Shown here piece after piece: positions 37,711 to 45,524 of a DNA stretch of 64,000 bases (position 1 is the stretch's first letter; each line of letters begins with the position of its first letter). The position numbers and the translations under genes are program-made. The notes beneath the pieces are model-generated. The model saw only the letters and a program-made list of their open reading frames with translations, was not told the origin of the DNA and ran no database searches. This DNA comes from Arthrobacter sp. KBS0703 (GTDB lineage Bacteria > Actinomycetota > Actinomycetes > Actinomycetales > Micrococcaceae), in contig NZ_MVDG02000001.1 in NCBI RefSeq assembly GCF_002008315.2, positions 1,426,001 to 1,490,000 on the forward strand, read 5' to 3'.

Positions 37711-38049
37711 ATGACAAGCGAAGCATTCAATCGAGAAAATGGGGCCTTCCGGATCCGAACGGCCACCGGTTCGCCATATCTTTTGGATCTGTCGGCCAGC
37801 TCGCTGACTCGATTCGTTGCAGCCGTCGAACCTGCTGTGGATCACCTTGACGCCGGGATGAGCTGCCTGCGACGCGACGGACAGCCCCTCGCGGTGCACC
37901 AAGTTCTCCGACTCGAAGTGGGCCTGCCGGCGCTCTTCATATTGCAAGTGCATACAGGCGATCCGAATATCCCGACTCTACGAACCACGAGTCGCGTAGT
38001 AGCGATAACACCACTGTCTGACCACGAGGAAGGCGAGCGGGCATTGTGA
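37711..38049 (+). CDS. Hypothetical protein of the integrated element
   Basis: 112 aa, no recognised domain. Protein-like composition: MTSEAFNRENGAFRIRTATG, a hydrophobic LLDLSASSLTRFVAAVEPAVDHLD, later FILQVHTGDPNIPTLRTTS. Its TGA overlaps the GTG start of the HNH gene (GTGA), so both are likely one transcriptional unit. The pairing could suggest a role with the nuclease, such as an immunity or adaptor protein; that is speculation from position only. Confidence 0.6.
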   Translation: MTSEAFNRENGAFRIRTATGSPYLLDLSASSLTRFVAAVEPAVDHLDAGMSCLRRDGQPLAVHQVLRLEVGLPALFILQVHTGDPNIPTLRTTSRVVAITPLSDHEEGERAL

Positions 38050-38540
38050 CCACTGCGGAAGAGTTTTACCTCCATTACAGCCGACAAGGAAGCGCCGGCT
38101 GGTTTGGCCGCTTGGGGCGGTTGAGGCAGGCCATCATTCAATGCGACGGCCCGGCAGTACTCGACATACTCAAGTCGCGGTGCACCATCGATCCCGAAGA
38201 TCCCGGTGCCTGTTGGATCTGGACAGGAGCCAAGCGTTCCGGCTACGGGTTCATCGGCCGCGGGCCCACCAACCGATTGGCCCACCGGGTCTCGTGGGAG
38301 GCCATCCGTTCCTTTACTGAAGAGCTGGGGGCTCTAAGCGTTCATCACAAGTGCGGAGTCCGGCTTTGCATTAATCCTCAGCACCTGGCCGCTGTAACTC
38401 ATCTCGAAAACATCGCGGAGATGTTTAGTCGGAAGCAATACGAACGCCGGATCCATGAACTGGAGGAGGCTCTTCGCCAGCTCGATCCCGATCACCCTCT
38501 CCTGAGACGTTTGCCGAAGCCGCTCCCGCCGGAAGAGTGA
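38046..38540 (+). CDS. HNH endonuclease (HNH_3 type)
   Basis: 164 aa with a GTG start overlapping the upstream stop. The nuclease signature is CWIWTGAKRSGYG, RLAHRVSWEA, then VHHKCGVRLCINPQHL, which supplies the paired cysteines, HNH histidines and Asn of phage/mobile-element HNH nucleases. A helical C-terminal tail (FSRKQYERRIHELEEALRQLDPDHP) follows, probably for DNA contact or dimerisation. Such enzymes occur as homing or phage packaging-associated nucleases. Confidence 0.88.
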   Translation: MTTAEEFYLHYSRQGSAGWFGRLGRLRQAIIQCDGPAVLDILKSRCTIDPEDPGACWIWTGAKRSGYGFIGRGPTNRLAHRVSWEAIRSFTEELGALSVHHKCGVRLCINPQHLAAVTHLENIAEMFSRKQYERRIHELEEALRQLDPDHPLLRRLPKPLPPEE

Positions 38541-38601
38541 AGGGGACTAGGATGGCTCCTGTGACGCCGGCGCTGCCTTCCGCAGAGGGTTAGTTTCTCT
38601 T

Positions 38602-38825
38602 ATGGTGTCTATTCTTTATGCGGGACAAACACTACGAATGCCGGATGATGCAGATGCCGACCGGCTGGCCGACGTTCTCCTGGACTCCTATGCCTCGGGA
38701 AGTTACTCCTGGCTAGGGGTAGATGTGGCGGGGACCCCGTAAGACACGTTCGGCTGATGGTCGGCCCCGGAATCCCCGTCGCCATCATCAGCGACGAAAT
38801 GGCCGCGATGGAAGCTGCGGATTAA
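38602..38825 (+). pseudogene. Small protein gene with a single frameshift
   Basis: The ATG at 38602 opens a frame (MVSILYAGQTLRMPDDADAD, then RLADVLLDSYASGSYSWLGV) that stops at TAA after DVAGTP. If one base is restored in the GGGG or CCCC run at 38730-38738, the frame continues as DPVRHVRLMVGPGIPVAIIS to a TAA at 38823. The joined product is about 74 residues and reads naturally, so one base appears lost (a real mutation or a sequencing error). Function unknown. Confidence 0.6.
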
Positions 38826-38907
38826 TGCTGAGAAGAATTTGCCAACCGTTCGGTGAGATGACAACGGTCGCTGGCGTCAAAGATAGCCCAGAGAGGCATC
38901 CAAGGGT

Positions 38908-39690
38908 ATGACCGAAGACGAGATCGGTCCGCCCCTTGCCGTGGTAGGTGATTGGCATGGCCAGCAGGGGTGGGCGCTGGCTGCAATAAGATCCGCTGCG
39001 CGCGAGGGCGTGAAACATATGATCCACGTCGGGGATTTTGGCCTTGACTGGCCGGGGGCAAAACGCGGGCGTTACGAAAACAGACTGAACAAGGTCTTGG
39101 CTGAACACGCGGTTTCGCTCACCCTGTCTATTGGTAACCATGACAACGTCTGGACTGCAAAGCGGCTCCCAGTTCAGGAAGACGGTCTTGCCACTTTCCA
39201 GGGCAACATCAGGGTGCTACCCCGCGGCGGGCGAACAACCATCCAAGGCCTGCGGATAGGCGGACTGGGAGGCGCGTTGTCAGTGGACAAAGCATGGCGT
39301 ACGGAGGGCAAAGACTGGTGGCCCAACGAGGAGCCCACCGTTGAGGAAGCAGAACGCCTCATCGCCGGCGGCCCCTTGGACATTCTGATCACTCATGATG
39401 CTCCCGCCGGCGTACCGGTCAGCGGTATGTTCAGTCTGCCCGCAGAACTGATTGAGCAGGCAGATCGCACCAGAGTTCTGCTCCGCAATGTTGTTGACGA
39501 ATTGGCCCCGCCCCACGTGTTTTGCGGTCATTGGCATCAGAGGGTCACACACTCGATTACGCACATCGACGGACGCGTGACCCGTGTTGACGTTCTCGAC
39601 CTGGAAAACAGCCGGGAAGGCAACGGTGTTCTAGTTTGGCCTGGTGAGGCTCCGCTGCGCATTGGGCCTCTCATAATTCGGGGCCAGTAA
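38908..39690 (+). CDS. Calcineurin-like metallophosphoesterase
   Basis: 260 aa. All five metal-binding blocks are visible: VVGDWHG, HVGDFGLDW, SIGNHDN, ITHDAP and CGHWHQ. The fold is common in phosphatases and nucleases of phages and mobile elements; the substrate cannot be told. The strong motif conservation says the enzyme is intact, unlike many neighbours. It lies downstream of the frameshifted small gene in the same direction. Confidence 0.9.
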   Translation: MTEDEIGPPLAVVGDWHGQQGWALAAIRSAAREGVKHMIHVGDFGLDWPGAKRGRYENRLNKVLAEHAVSLTLSIGNHDNVWTAKRLPVQEDGLATFQGNIRVLPRGGRTTIQGLRIGGLGGALSVDKAWRTEGKDWWPNEEPTVEEAERLIAGGPLDILITHDAPAGVPVSGMFSLPAELIEQADRTRVLLRNVVDELAPPHVFCGHWHQRVTHSITHIDGRVTRVDVLDLENSREGNGVLVWPGEAPLRIGPLIIRGQ

Positions 39691-39771
39691 GGGTGCTTCC
39701 CAGTCCTTCTTCACTCATGAATCGGAATCCGCTGAGAGGCCCCTGCTCGCGCACAGTCTCGACCCGGCCTC

Positions 39772-39823
39772 TAATCCGAAAATGGAGGTGCGTTTGCTAA
39801 TCCGAAAATGGAGGTGCGTTTGC
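39772..39823 (+). repeat. Exact tandem duplication of a 26-bp unit
   Basis: Two head-to-tail identical 26-bp copies (39772-39797 and 39798-39823), each containing AATCCGAAAATGGAGGTGCG. They lie directly before a decayed reading frame. Confidence 0.95.
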
Positions 39824-39879
39824 TGTGGCCGGTGCGCGTTGGGGTGTCCGTCGTGGTCCGGGCGCGCCTCCGACCTGGC

Positions 39880-40146
39880 CCGCCGCAAACGCGCCGCCAA
39901 AGACCGGGGCCCGAACGTCGTGGAACGCCATGAGAGGCCATCGCCACTATCGAGAAACGCCAGCGCGGCGAGTCCGCCCTCGGACCCGTCGATCCCAAGA
40001 TCGCTGAGATCCGGATCGAGTCACATCGGAAGGCGATCCGTCGCCACAAAGCCGGACTGGATCAAGTGCCTGTGGTGAATGTGGTTGCCCCGGTAGCGCG
40101 CCGCGTCGCACGGGAAGACCGCCGAAGGGAACAGCGCAAGACGTAA
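39880..40146 (+). pseudogene. Decayed coding remnant
   Basis: Two pieces in different frames read like one charged protein: RKRAAKDRGPNVVERHE up to about 39938, then EAIATIEKRQRGESALGPVD... ending RRVAREDRRREQRKT with TAA at 40144. No start is identifiable, and the upstream end is interrupted by the tandem duplication. The family is not recognised. Confidence 0.4.
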
Positions 40147-40233
40147 CGCACTGCCGTGCAGCGTACGGCAGGCTAACATTCAGCGACTACTACTTTTGCC
40201 GCAATCTGTCGGCCGTTACTTCTTGGGGGAACC

Positions 40234-41157
40234 GTGTCCATACGCAAGACAATTCAGAGCGCATTCATTGCTGCCGTCTTGCTTGCTCTCACTTCATGCG
40301 GGACGCCGTCCCAGCCAGTGAGCGACCAGACGGCTGCCGCCGCCTCTCCGATTTCCAGTGACCAGGAAACGGCTGATGTCCCTTTGACCACACGGGACCT
40401 GTTCGAGCTCTACTGCCAGGACCCTAACGGCGTATCAGGTTTCTTTCCGGGCCTGGAAGAAGCCTGGGCTGAAGCCAAGAAGGGCAACGTCCAGTCCTGC
40501 TACGCGAAGGAAGCAGCCGGGGACAGAACGGTCGTCCTGACCGAGGAAGACCAGAAGACGACCTCCATCATTGCTCAGGAGGGTCAAACGCCGGATGATG
40601 CCGTGCTGCACGGCCTTCTTGTCGGGATCTGCGCGACTTGGAACAAGTCCGAGGCAGCCCAACGGACCAGCGTCCAGGGTCACGACGAGGTTCGGGCGGC
40701 ATTGATTGTCTGTCCGGATTCTCCTTTTGCTGACGCAATGCAGGCCCACTTGAAGACGCCTGCAGTCGCAGCCCCTACTGCAACGCCTCAACCGACCGTA
40801 GAGGCGGTTCCTGAAGTGACGCCCACGACCGAGGCGCCGAAGACCCGGAAGATCACCTACATCGTGGAAGCTACCGGGCCCATAAGCCTGATCACCTACT
40901 CGAATTTCATCAACTCAAAGATGGGGCAGGAACAGTCCTCCGGCGAGGTCACTGGCACTGTAAAGAAGACCTACGAATTCCCCGAGGAGGCTTTCGCCGG
41001 CATGCAGCATGGCAGCTTCTGGTCCCTCGGTGTGAGTGCCCAGGCTGGGGCCGGGACGACGTCGATTACCTGCCGGATACTGTCCGACGGCCACGAAATG
41101 TCCAAGCAAACCTCCACAGGTGAGTACGCCGTGGTGACCTGTAACATCGGCGCATAG
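40234..41157 (+). CDS. Lipoprotein with MmpS-like C-terminal domain
   Basis: 307 aa from GTG. Signal peptide FIAAVLLALTSCG has lipobox LTSC. A middle domain (about 50-185) with several Cys (YCQDPNG, SCYAKEA, ICATWN, VCPDSPF) is followed by a Pro/Thr/Glu linker. The C-terminal 100 residues KITYIVEATGPISLITYSNF...SLGVSAQAGAGTTSITCRIL...GEYAVVTCNIG follow the strand pattern of MmpS-type transport accessory proteins and probably form an Ig-like sandwich. No MmpL gene is adjacent, so a transport role is not implied. Stand-alone gene. Confidence 0.75.
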   Translation: MSIRKTIQSAFIAAVLLALTSCGTPSQPVSDQTAAAASPISSDQETADVPLTTRDLFELYCQDPNGVSGFFPGLEEAWAEAKKGNVQSCYAKEAAGDRTVVLTEEDQKTTSIIAQEGQTPDDAVLHGLLVGICATWNKSEAAQRTSVQGHDEVRAALIVCPDSPFADAMQAHLKTPAVAAPTATPQPTVEAVPEVTPTTEAPKTRKITYIVEATGPISLITYSNFINSKMGQEQSSGEVTGTVKKTYEFPEEAFAGMQHGSFWSLGVSAQAGAGTTSITCRILSDGHEMSKQTSTGEYAVVTCNIGA

Positions 41158-41222
41158 ATAGGTTCACCGACACACCCGCTGCTCTTCCGCTGATTGTCGG
41201 TGGCCGGTGCCACCATCGAGGT

Positions 41223-41504
41223 ATGAGCATTCCCACGGTGGAAGCAGCGATAAATGAGCTCATGGACTGGGCCTGGCGTCCGGTCGAGGAGCTGCTCACC
41301 CGACGCGGTCTCCTGGGCGACGGGCTGGTCGTCGAGGACTACACCGGCATGATGTCCTGGCTTGAAGGAGGCACCCGGTTCACCGTGGTGCACTCGGCCT
41401 CTGTCGCCGTTCTGTTCGTGGACACGACACGTGTCGATGCCATAGCCTTCCACCGCGACCTCCTCGGAGCCGAGGACCCGAAGAAGTTCTTCACCGTCGA
41501 CTAG
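41223..41504 (+). CDS. Hypothetical protein
   Basis: 93 aa, protein-like: MSIPTVEAAINELMDWAWRP, then VEELLTRRGLLGDGLVVEDY and TRFTVVHSASVAVLFVDTTR. No domain recognised. The sequence AGGT precedes the ATG weakly. It sits in a run of small element genes. Confidence 0.55.
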   Translation: MSIPTVEAAINELMDWAWRPVEELLTRRGLLGDGLVVEDYTGMMSWLEGGTRFTVVHSASVAVLFVDTTRVDAIAFHRDLLGAEDPKKFFTVD

Positions 41505-41591
41505 TTCCTGCCTGGCCCGATGAGGCTGAAACGTGACGCCGCACACATAAGTGTCAAGAGCACCATCAGCGTCACGGAAGGCCTGGGGGCC

Positions 41592-41830
41592 ATGACACTC
41601 GAACACACGGAACTCAGCAGCCTGGTCAGCGAAGCGGACCTGGCTGAACTCGCCTCTCTCGCGGCGGCCGTCAGCGACGGCATGGACAGGATCAAGGAGC
41701 TTCACCCGGCTACAGCTGGAAGTGGACCGATGAGATCGTCTGCCGTGGCTGCGGGGACTCACTGGAAATCCCCCTGCTGAGGAGCACTAACCCTGTCGTG
41801 CCGCACCAGCGCCCTTGCCGATCCCGGTGA
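41592..41830 (+). pseudogene. Frameshifted small protein with a zinc-ribbon-like Cys pair
   Basis: One frame gives MTLEHTELSSLVSEADLAEL, then ASLAAAVSDGMDRIKELHP. A second frame carries on as YSWKWTDEIVCRGCGDSLEI, then PLLRSTNPVV, to a TGA at 41828. The CRGCG looks like half a zinc ribbon. The total length (239 bp) is one base short of a whole frame, consistent with a single deletion near 41710. Confidence 0.45.
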
Positions 41831-41892
41831 GGGCGCTGCTTCGTTCTGCACGCATTGCGGTCAAATCACCGAGCGAGAAGAATCACCCGTCT

Positions 41893-44265
41893 TCACATCC
41901 TGCTCAGTACGACCAAAGCGTTGGCCGGCAAGCGCACCTCGATCCGCCCGTCCTGGCTGAGCAGCGCGGCACCGAAGTTACCGACGTCCGATCCGCCATA
42001 GAACCTCGAGTCGCTGTTGAAGACCTCCCGCCACTGCCCGGGGCCCAGCCGGTCCACCGAACTCTGGATGATGTAGCCCGCATCAAACGGCCGGGTATTC
42101 AGGGACGCGACAACCAGCTCACGGGTTGCCCCATCGCTCCGTGTGAAGGCGATGATCCGGGCGTCATCGGAGGCATGGATGATGTCGATGTTTCGTGATC
42201 GGAAGCCCGGGCTGGAGCGGCGCAGCCTGATCAGGTCCTGATAGTAGCGGAATAGGTTCGCTCCCAGCCGGTGGCGTTCACCCAGAATATCTTCCCGGCC
42301 CTGCAGGATTTGGTTGTGTATGAAAGGCGCCCGGGCTCCGATCTCCTCGCCCATGAGAAACATCGGCGTGCCAGCCGACAGGATGCTGATCCCGGCGACT
42401 AATCTTGTCCGCGCTTCCGCAGCGTCCCGAGTCGGCCCGAACAGGGAGGCGTCATTGACGGCCACCCGGATCGTGCGCATGGTGTCGTCGGAATTTCCGG
42501 CCTCATCATGGGACTCGTGGTAGACGATCCGTGCTTCCCCTGAACTGGCGAGTGATCCGGAGAGCTGGCTCAACGGCACCGGATCGTCCGTCCCGAACCC
42601 AACGCGGTGGAGCACCCTCGCCTTGTCCAGCTGATTATTCGCGTCACCGATCAGGTCGTGGTAGAGCCTGGCGTACCAGGCCGCATTGAATCCCATCCCC
42701 GCCATATCCGTGGGCTGTGTCACCGCGGACCAATCCGAGTGGTCTTCTGCTATGCGCATGACGGCCGGCCGAATGAGATTCAGTGTGCGGCTCCACTCGC
42801 GCAGCAGCTTGTGGCCGTAAGTTTTCGCTGCCCCAATTTCGACACGGTCGATCTCCCGGCGCTGATCGCGGTGGATGGCTTCGACGAGATCCACACGGAA
42901 GCCGTCGACGTGGAATTCCTCCGCGAACTCAGCCGCGCTGCTGGTGAACATCTGACGGACGTTCTCTTCCCACAGCCGCGGGGTCCACCCAGTTGACCCG
43001 TTCCACAGGTATCCGTTTTTCGGATCTGCGTGGTCAGTGGACCGGCCCTCGTACCAGTAGTAGATGTTTTGCTCAGGCAGTTCGGAGTCGTACTGCCACT
43101 CCGCCCGCTCAGCTTCACTGTCGAAGTGGTTGTAGACGACATCCTGGATGACCGCGATCCCGTTGCGGTGGCATTCACGTACGAAATGCTTGTACTTGTC
43201 GCGTCCGCCGGCGCTGGACTCGATGACGAAATGGTGCGTGTCCCCGTAGCCCCAACCGAGCGTCCCGTGGAATTCGGACACAGGGAGCAACTCGACTGCG
43301 TTGACGCCGAGGGACACCAGATGAGGGATGAAGTCCATGGCGTCCTGCAGGTTGCCTGCGTCCGGCCGGTTGTAGCCCAGCGAGCCTATGTGGAGTTCGT
43401 AGATCACCAGTTCTGTGAGCCTTGAAGGCACCGGATTCCCGGAGGCGAACTCGCTGGACCAGAACTCCTCGTCGGTGATCTGAGTCGGCGGGTTGGTGGC
43501 CGGTTCGAATTCTTTCCGCACCACGTCCTGGTCGATGACGACACTGCAGCTGACGCCGCCGTCGAGAGTGGCCGGGTTTCCGTCCCATTGCGTGAGCTTC
43601 GGGTTTTTGTCGCCCCGTCCGATCTGCCAGCGGGAATGGATGTCGGTCCGCATCCTCGTGGCGCCCTCCGCGTTTTCGATGCGATACATGTAGGGGAAGC
43701 CCACGTAGGACTGGAAGCCCGGCTGCGGAACGCTGGCCCAGATGCCGCCGCCGATGTCGTGGAGGGCTATGGCAGGCTGGTTCGAGTCAATGCCCGTCCC
43801 GTCGTCGGCGATGTAGCCGTTGTTCTTCTTCCCGAAGACGACCTCAACCTTTTTGGCGTTCGGCGCCCAGACGGCGAACCGGATGCACTCCCCGCCGCCC
43901 TGGTAGAACTTCTGGGCTCCCAGGAACCGGCTGAGCGTCAGGTAGTAGGGCGCTGTGGCCTGTCCTCCGGCCTCCGGCAGGATCGTGTGGCGTTCCGGCC
44001 TGATCACGCCCAGGCCCGAGTCCTCAGTGGGGATCCCCCACTGGTTCCCTCCCGCAGGTCCGTCCAGTCGGACACCCCACCGGATCTCTTGGCCGGCCAG
44101 AACGTCGTCGAAGTTCACATTGAGTTCGAAAGCCGGGCAGCCGTCCTCGGCGGTGATGTCCTGCATCGGTATATCGCCCCAGCTGTTCCATGTTCCAGAC
44201 AGCCGGGCGTTATGGAAAAGGCCTGTCTTGATGCCAGTGAAGTAGATGAACCGGACAGTAATCAT
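41893..44265 (-). CDS. GH13 alpha-glucan enzyme, branching-enzyme-like
   Basis: 790 aa. An N-terminal starch-binding-like domain (1-85) precedes an early Ig-like domain (about 125-200, FAVWAPNAKKVEVVFGKKNNG, typical of CBM48) and a TIM barrel with all GH13 regions: I DVVYNH (375-380), II DGFRVD (454-459, nucleophile Asp459), III Glu507 in IAEDH, IV HD at 586-587. The C-terminal sandwich includes FRSRNIDIIHASDDARIIAF. The layout resembles glucan branching or trehalohydrolase-like enzymes; no other glycogen gene is nearby, so the exact reaction is open. The start ATG (MITVRFIYF) was chosen over a frame opening at 44427 that has no protein character. Confidence 0.85.
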   Translation of the reverse strand: MITVRFIYFTGIKTGLFHNARLSGTWNSWGDIPMQDITAEDGCPAFELNVNFDDVLAGQEIRWGVRLDGPAGGNQWGIPTEDSGLGVIRPERHTILPEAGGQATAPYYLTLSRFLGAQKFYQGGGECIRFAVWAPNAKKVEVVFGKKNNGYIADDGTGIDSNQPAIALHDIGGGIWASVPQPGFQSYVGFPYMYRIENAEGATRMRTDIHSRWQIGRGDKNPKLTQWDGNPATLDGGVSCSVVIDQDVVRKEFEPATNPPTQITDEEFWSSEFASGNPVPSRLTELVIYELHIGSLGYNRPDAGNLQDAMDFIPHLVSLGVNAVELLPVSEFHGTLGWGYGDTHHFVIESSAGGRDKYKHFVRECHRNGIAVIQDVVYNHFDSEAERAEWQYDSELPEQNIYYWYEGRSTDHADPKNGYLWNGSTGWTPRLWEENVRQMFTSSAAEFAEEFHVDGFRVDLVEAIHRDQRREIDRVEIGAAKTYGHKLLREWSRTLNLIRPAVMRIAEDHSDWSAVTQPTDMAGMGFNAAWYARLYHDLIGDANNQLDKARVLHRVGFGTDDPVPLSQLSGSLASSGEARIVYHESHDEAGNSDDTMRTIRVAVNDASLFGPTRDAAEARTRLVAGISILSAGTPMFLMGEEIGARAPFIHNQILQGREDILGERHRLGANLFRYYQDLIRLRRSSPGFRSRNIDIIHASDDARIIAFTRSDGATRELVVASLNTRPFDAGYIIQSSVDRLGPGQWREVFNSDSRFYGGSDVGNFGAALLSQDGRIEVRLPANALVVLSRM

Positions 44266-44468
44266 TGGGGTCCCCGATCGTCGTTGATCCTGAGGCGCCC
44301 CAGCCCGACAGGCACTAGGGTGCTCTGGCACCGAGCGGACTGTCAATGGACAACTTGTGGGGGCGAGCTCCCGCCTGCCGTACCGGTGAGGGGGACGGCC
44401 GTTCCGCACACATGAGCCCGCGGTCACCGCTGGCGCAGTGCTCAGCTACTGACAGCAGCCGATGACAG

Positions 44469-45152
44469 CTAAGGACGGACTGCCTCAGCCAAGCTGTCCA
44501 GCATGTCAGCCGCGTGGTAGACATCCCCGTCGCGCATGATGTCCGGCACGGTGAACTGCACAGTTATCAGGACGCCGTTCTTCACTGCCGTGTAGAAGTT
44601 CGTGACGATCGTGTCTCCCCCGGCGATCTCGTGACTGACCGGGACTCCGAGTGTCCCTGCTGTGCTGACCGGAGCGTCGACACTGTGCCCGGTTGAATGA
44701 ACTTTGTCGGTCGACGTCTTGACTGTCACCTCAGGGCAGCGGTCAACGAGAGCCGCCATGGCACGCTGCGCACTGTCGACGGCATCGGCCTCCAACCCCG
44801 ACAGGAGGCTCACCACCAAGGGACCGCTTGCGTCCTCGCCCGTGTACCCAACGAGGACAGCCTCGGCTTCGGGCAGGTCCAGGGCGTTGGCCAGTGTCAG
44901 GTCAGGACAGGAACTCGGCTGTGCGACCCCTTCTTCCTTCAGACCGTCGAGCGCTGTGAGTGACTTGCGGATCTGTTCGGACCTCATGAGTTGAAGCGGG
45001 GCACCATCGAATGGAGGGGCGCTGTCCAGGATGCGCACTAGGTCCGCCTCCGTGCGGTGTCTCGTTCCGTTGTTCTGCACGGCCGTGCAGGAACTCAATG
45101 CGATGGCCAAGGTTGCTGCCATGGCCAGGAAGCGGCCCGTGTAATCCCTCAT
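44469..45152 (-). CDS. Lipoprotein of unknown function
   Basis: 227 aa. Signal peptide MRDYTGRFLAMAATLAIALSSC with lipobox LSSC, then a linker and a domain with a Cys pair (SSCPDL ... DRCPEV). The alternation LVGYTGEDASGPLVVSLLSG and TIVTNFYTAVKNGVLITVQF resembles extracellular sensor-type domains of actinobacterial lipoproteins (LppA/PknH-like), but the match is by pattern only. No operon partner. Confidence 0.7.
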   Translation of the reverse strand: MRDYTGRFLAMAATLAIALSSCTAVQNNGTRHRTEADLVRILDSAPPFDGAPLQLMRSEQIRKSLTALDGLKEEGVAQPSSCPDLTLANALDLPEAEAVLVGYTGEDASGPLVVSLLSGLEADAVDSAQRAMAALVDRCPEVTVKTSTDKVHSTGHSVDAPVSTAGTLGVPVSHEIAGGDTIVTNFYTAVKNGVLITVQFTVPDIMRDGDVYHAADMLDSLAEAVRP

Positions 45153-45232
45153 CGTCCCCCAACGGTCGAGGTGGCACGCTGCCCACCGACATGCACATTA
45201 TCCGACACGCGCCATGGCGGGAAGGGAGTTTC

Positions 45233-45365
45233 GCAGGCCGCCGGGCGATCGCCCGAGCCGAAACCACACTGGACGGCGCCGCCCGATAACTGCCGGACGA
45301 CCGGAGGTTATCGCCCTCGCCAGCGCCCGTTCCGCACCGCCGACAGGTGGTGCGTAATGGATGGG
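45233..45365 (+). repeat. Intergenic repeat, degenerate copy A
   Basis: Resembles 48440-48575. It includes a coding remnant RAIARAETTLDGAAR with its stop (compare QAIAQAKAALDRAAR at 48440-48486), then the palindrome ATAACTGCCGGAC...GGTTAT (45286-45311), then GCGCCC and GACAGGTGGTGCG. Identity is lower than between copies B and C. Confidence 0.65.
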
Positions 45366-45524
45366 CCAGGCAGCTCCTCCACGTAAGCCGACCCCGGTGC
45401 CGTTAGTCTTGCCCAGCGGAATCACGACGCGTTGCTAGACGAGGAGATCCATGCCTGAGCAGGCAGATGTGCTCCGGGACCACAAACCAATGCTCCATTG
45501 GCCGCGCCGCGCCATAGCCGCCAG

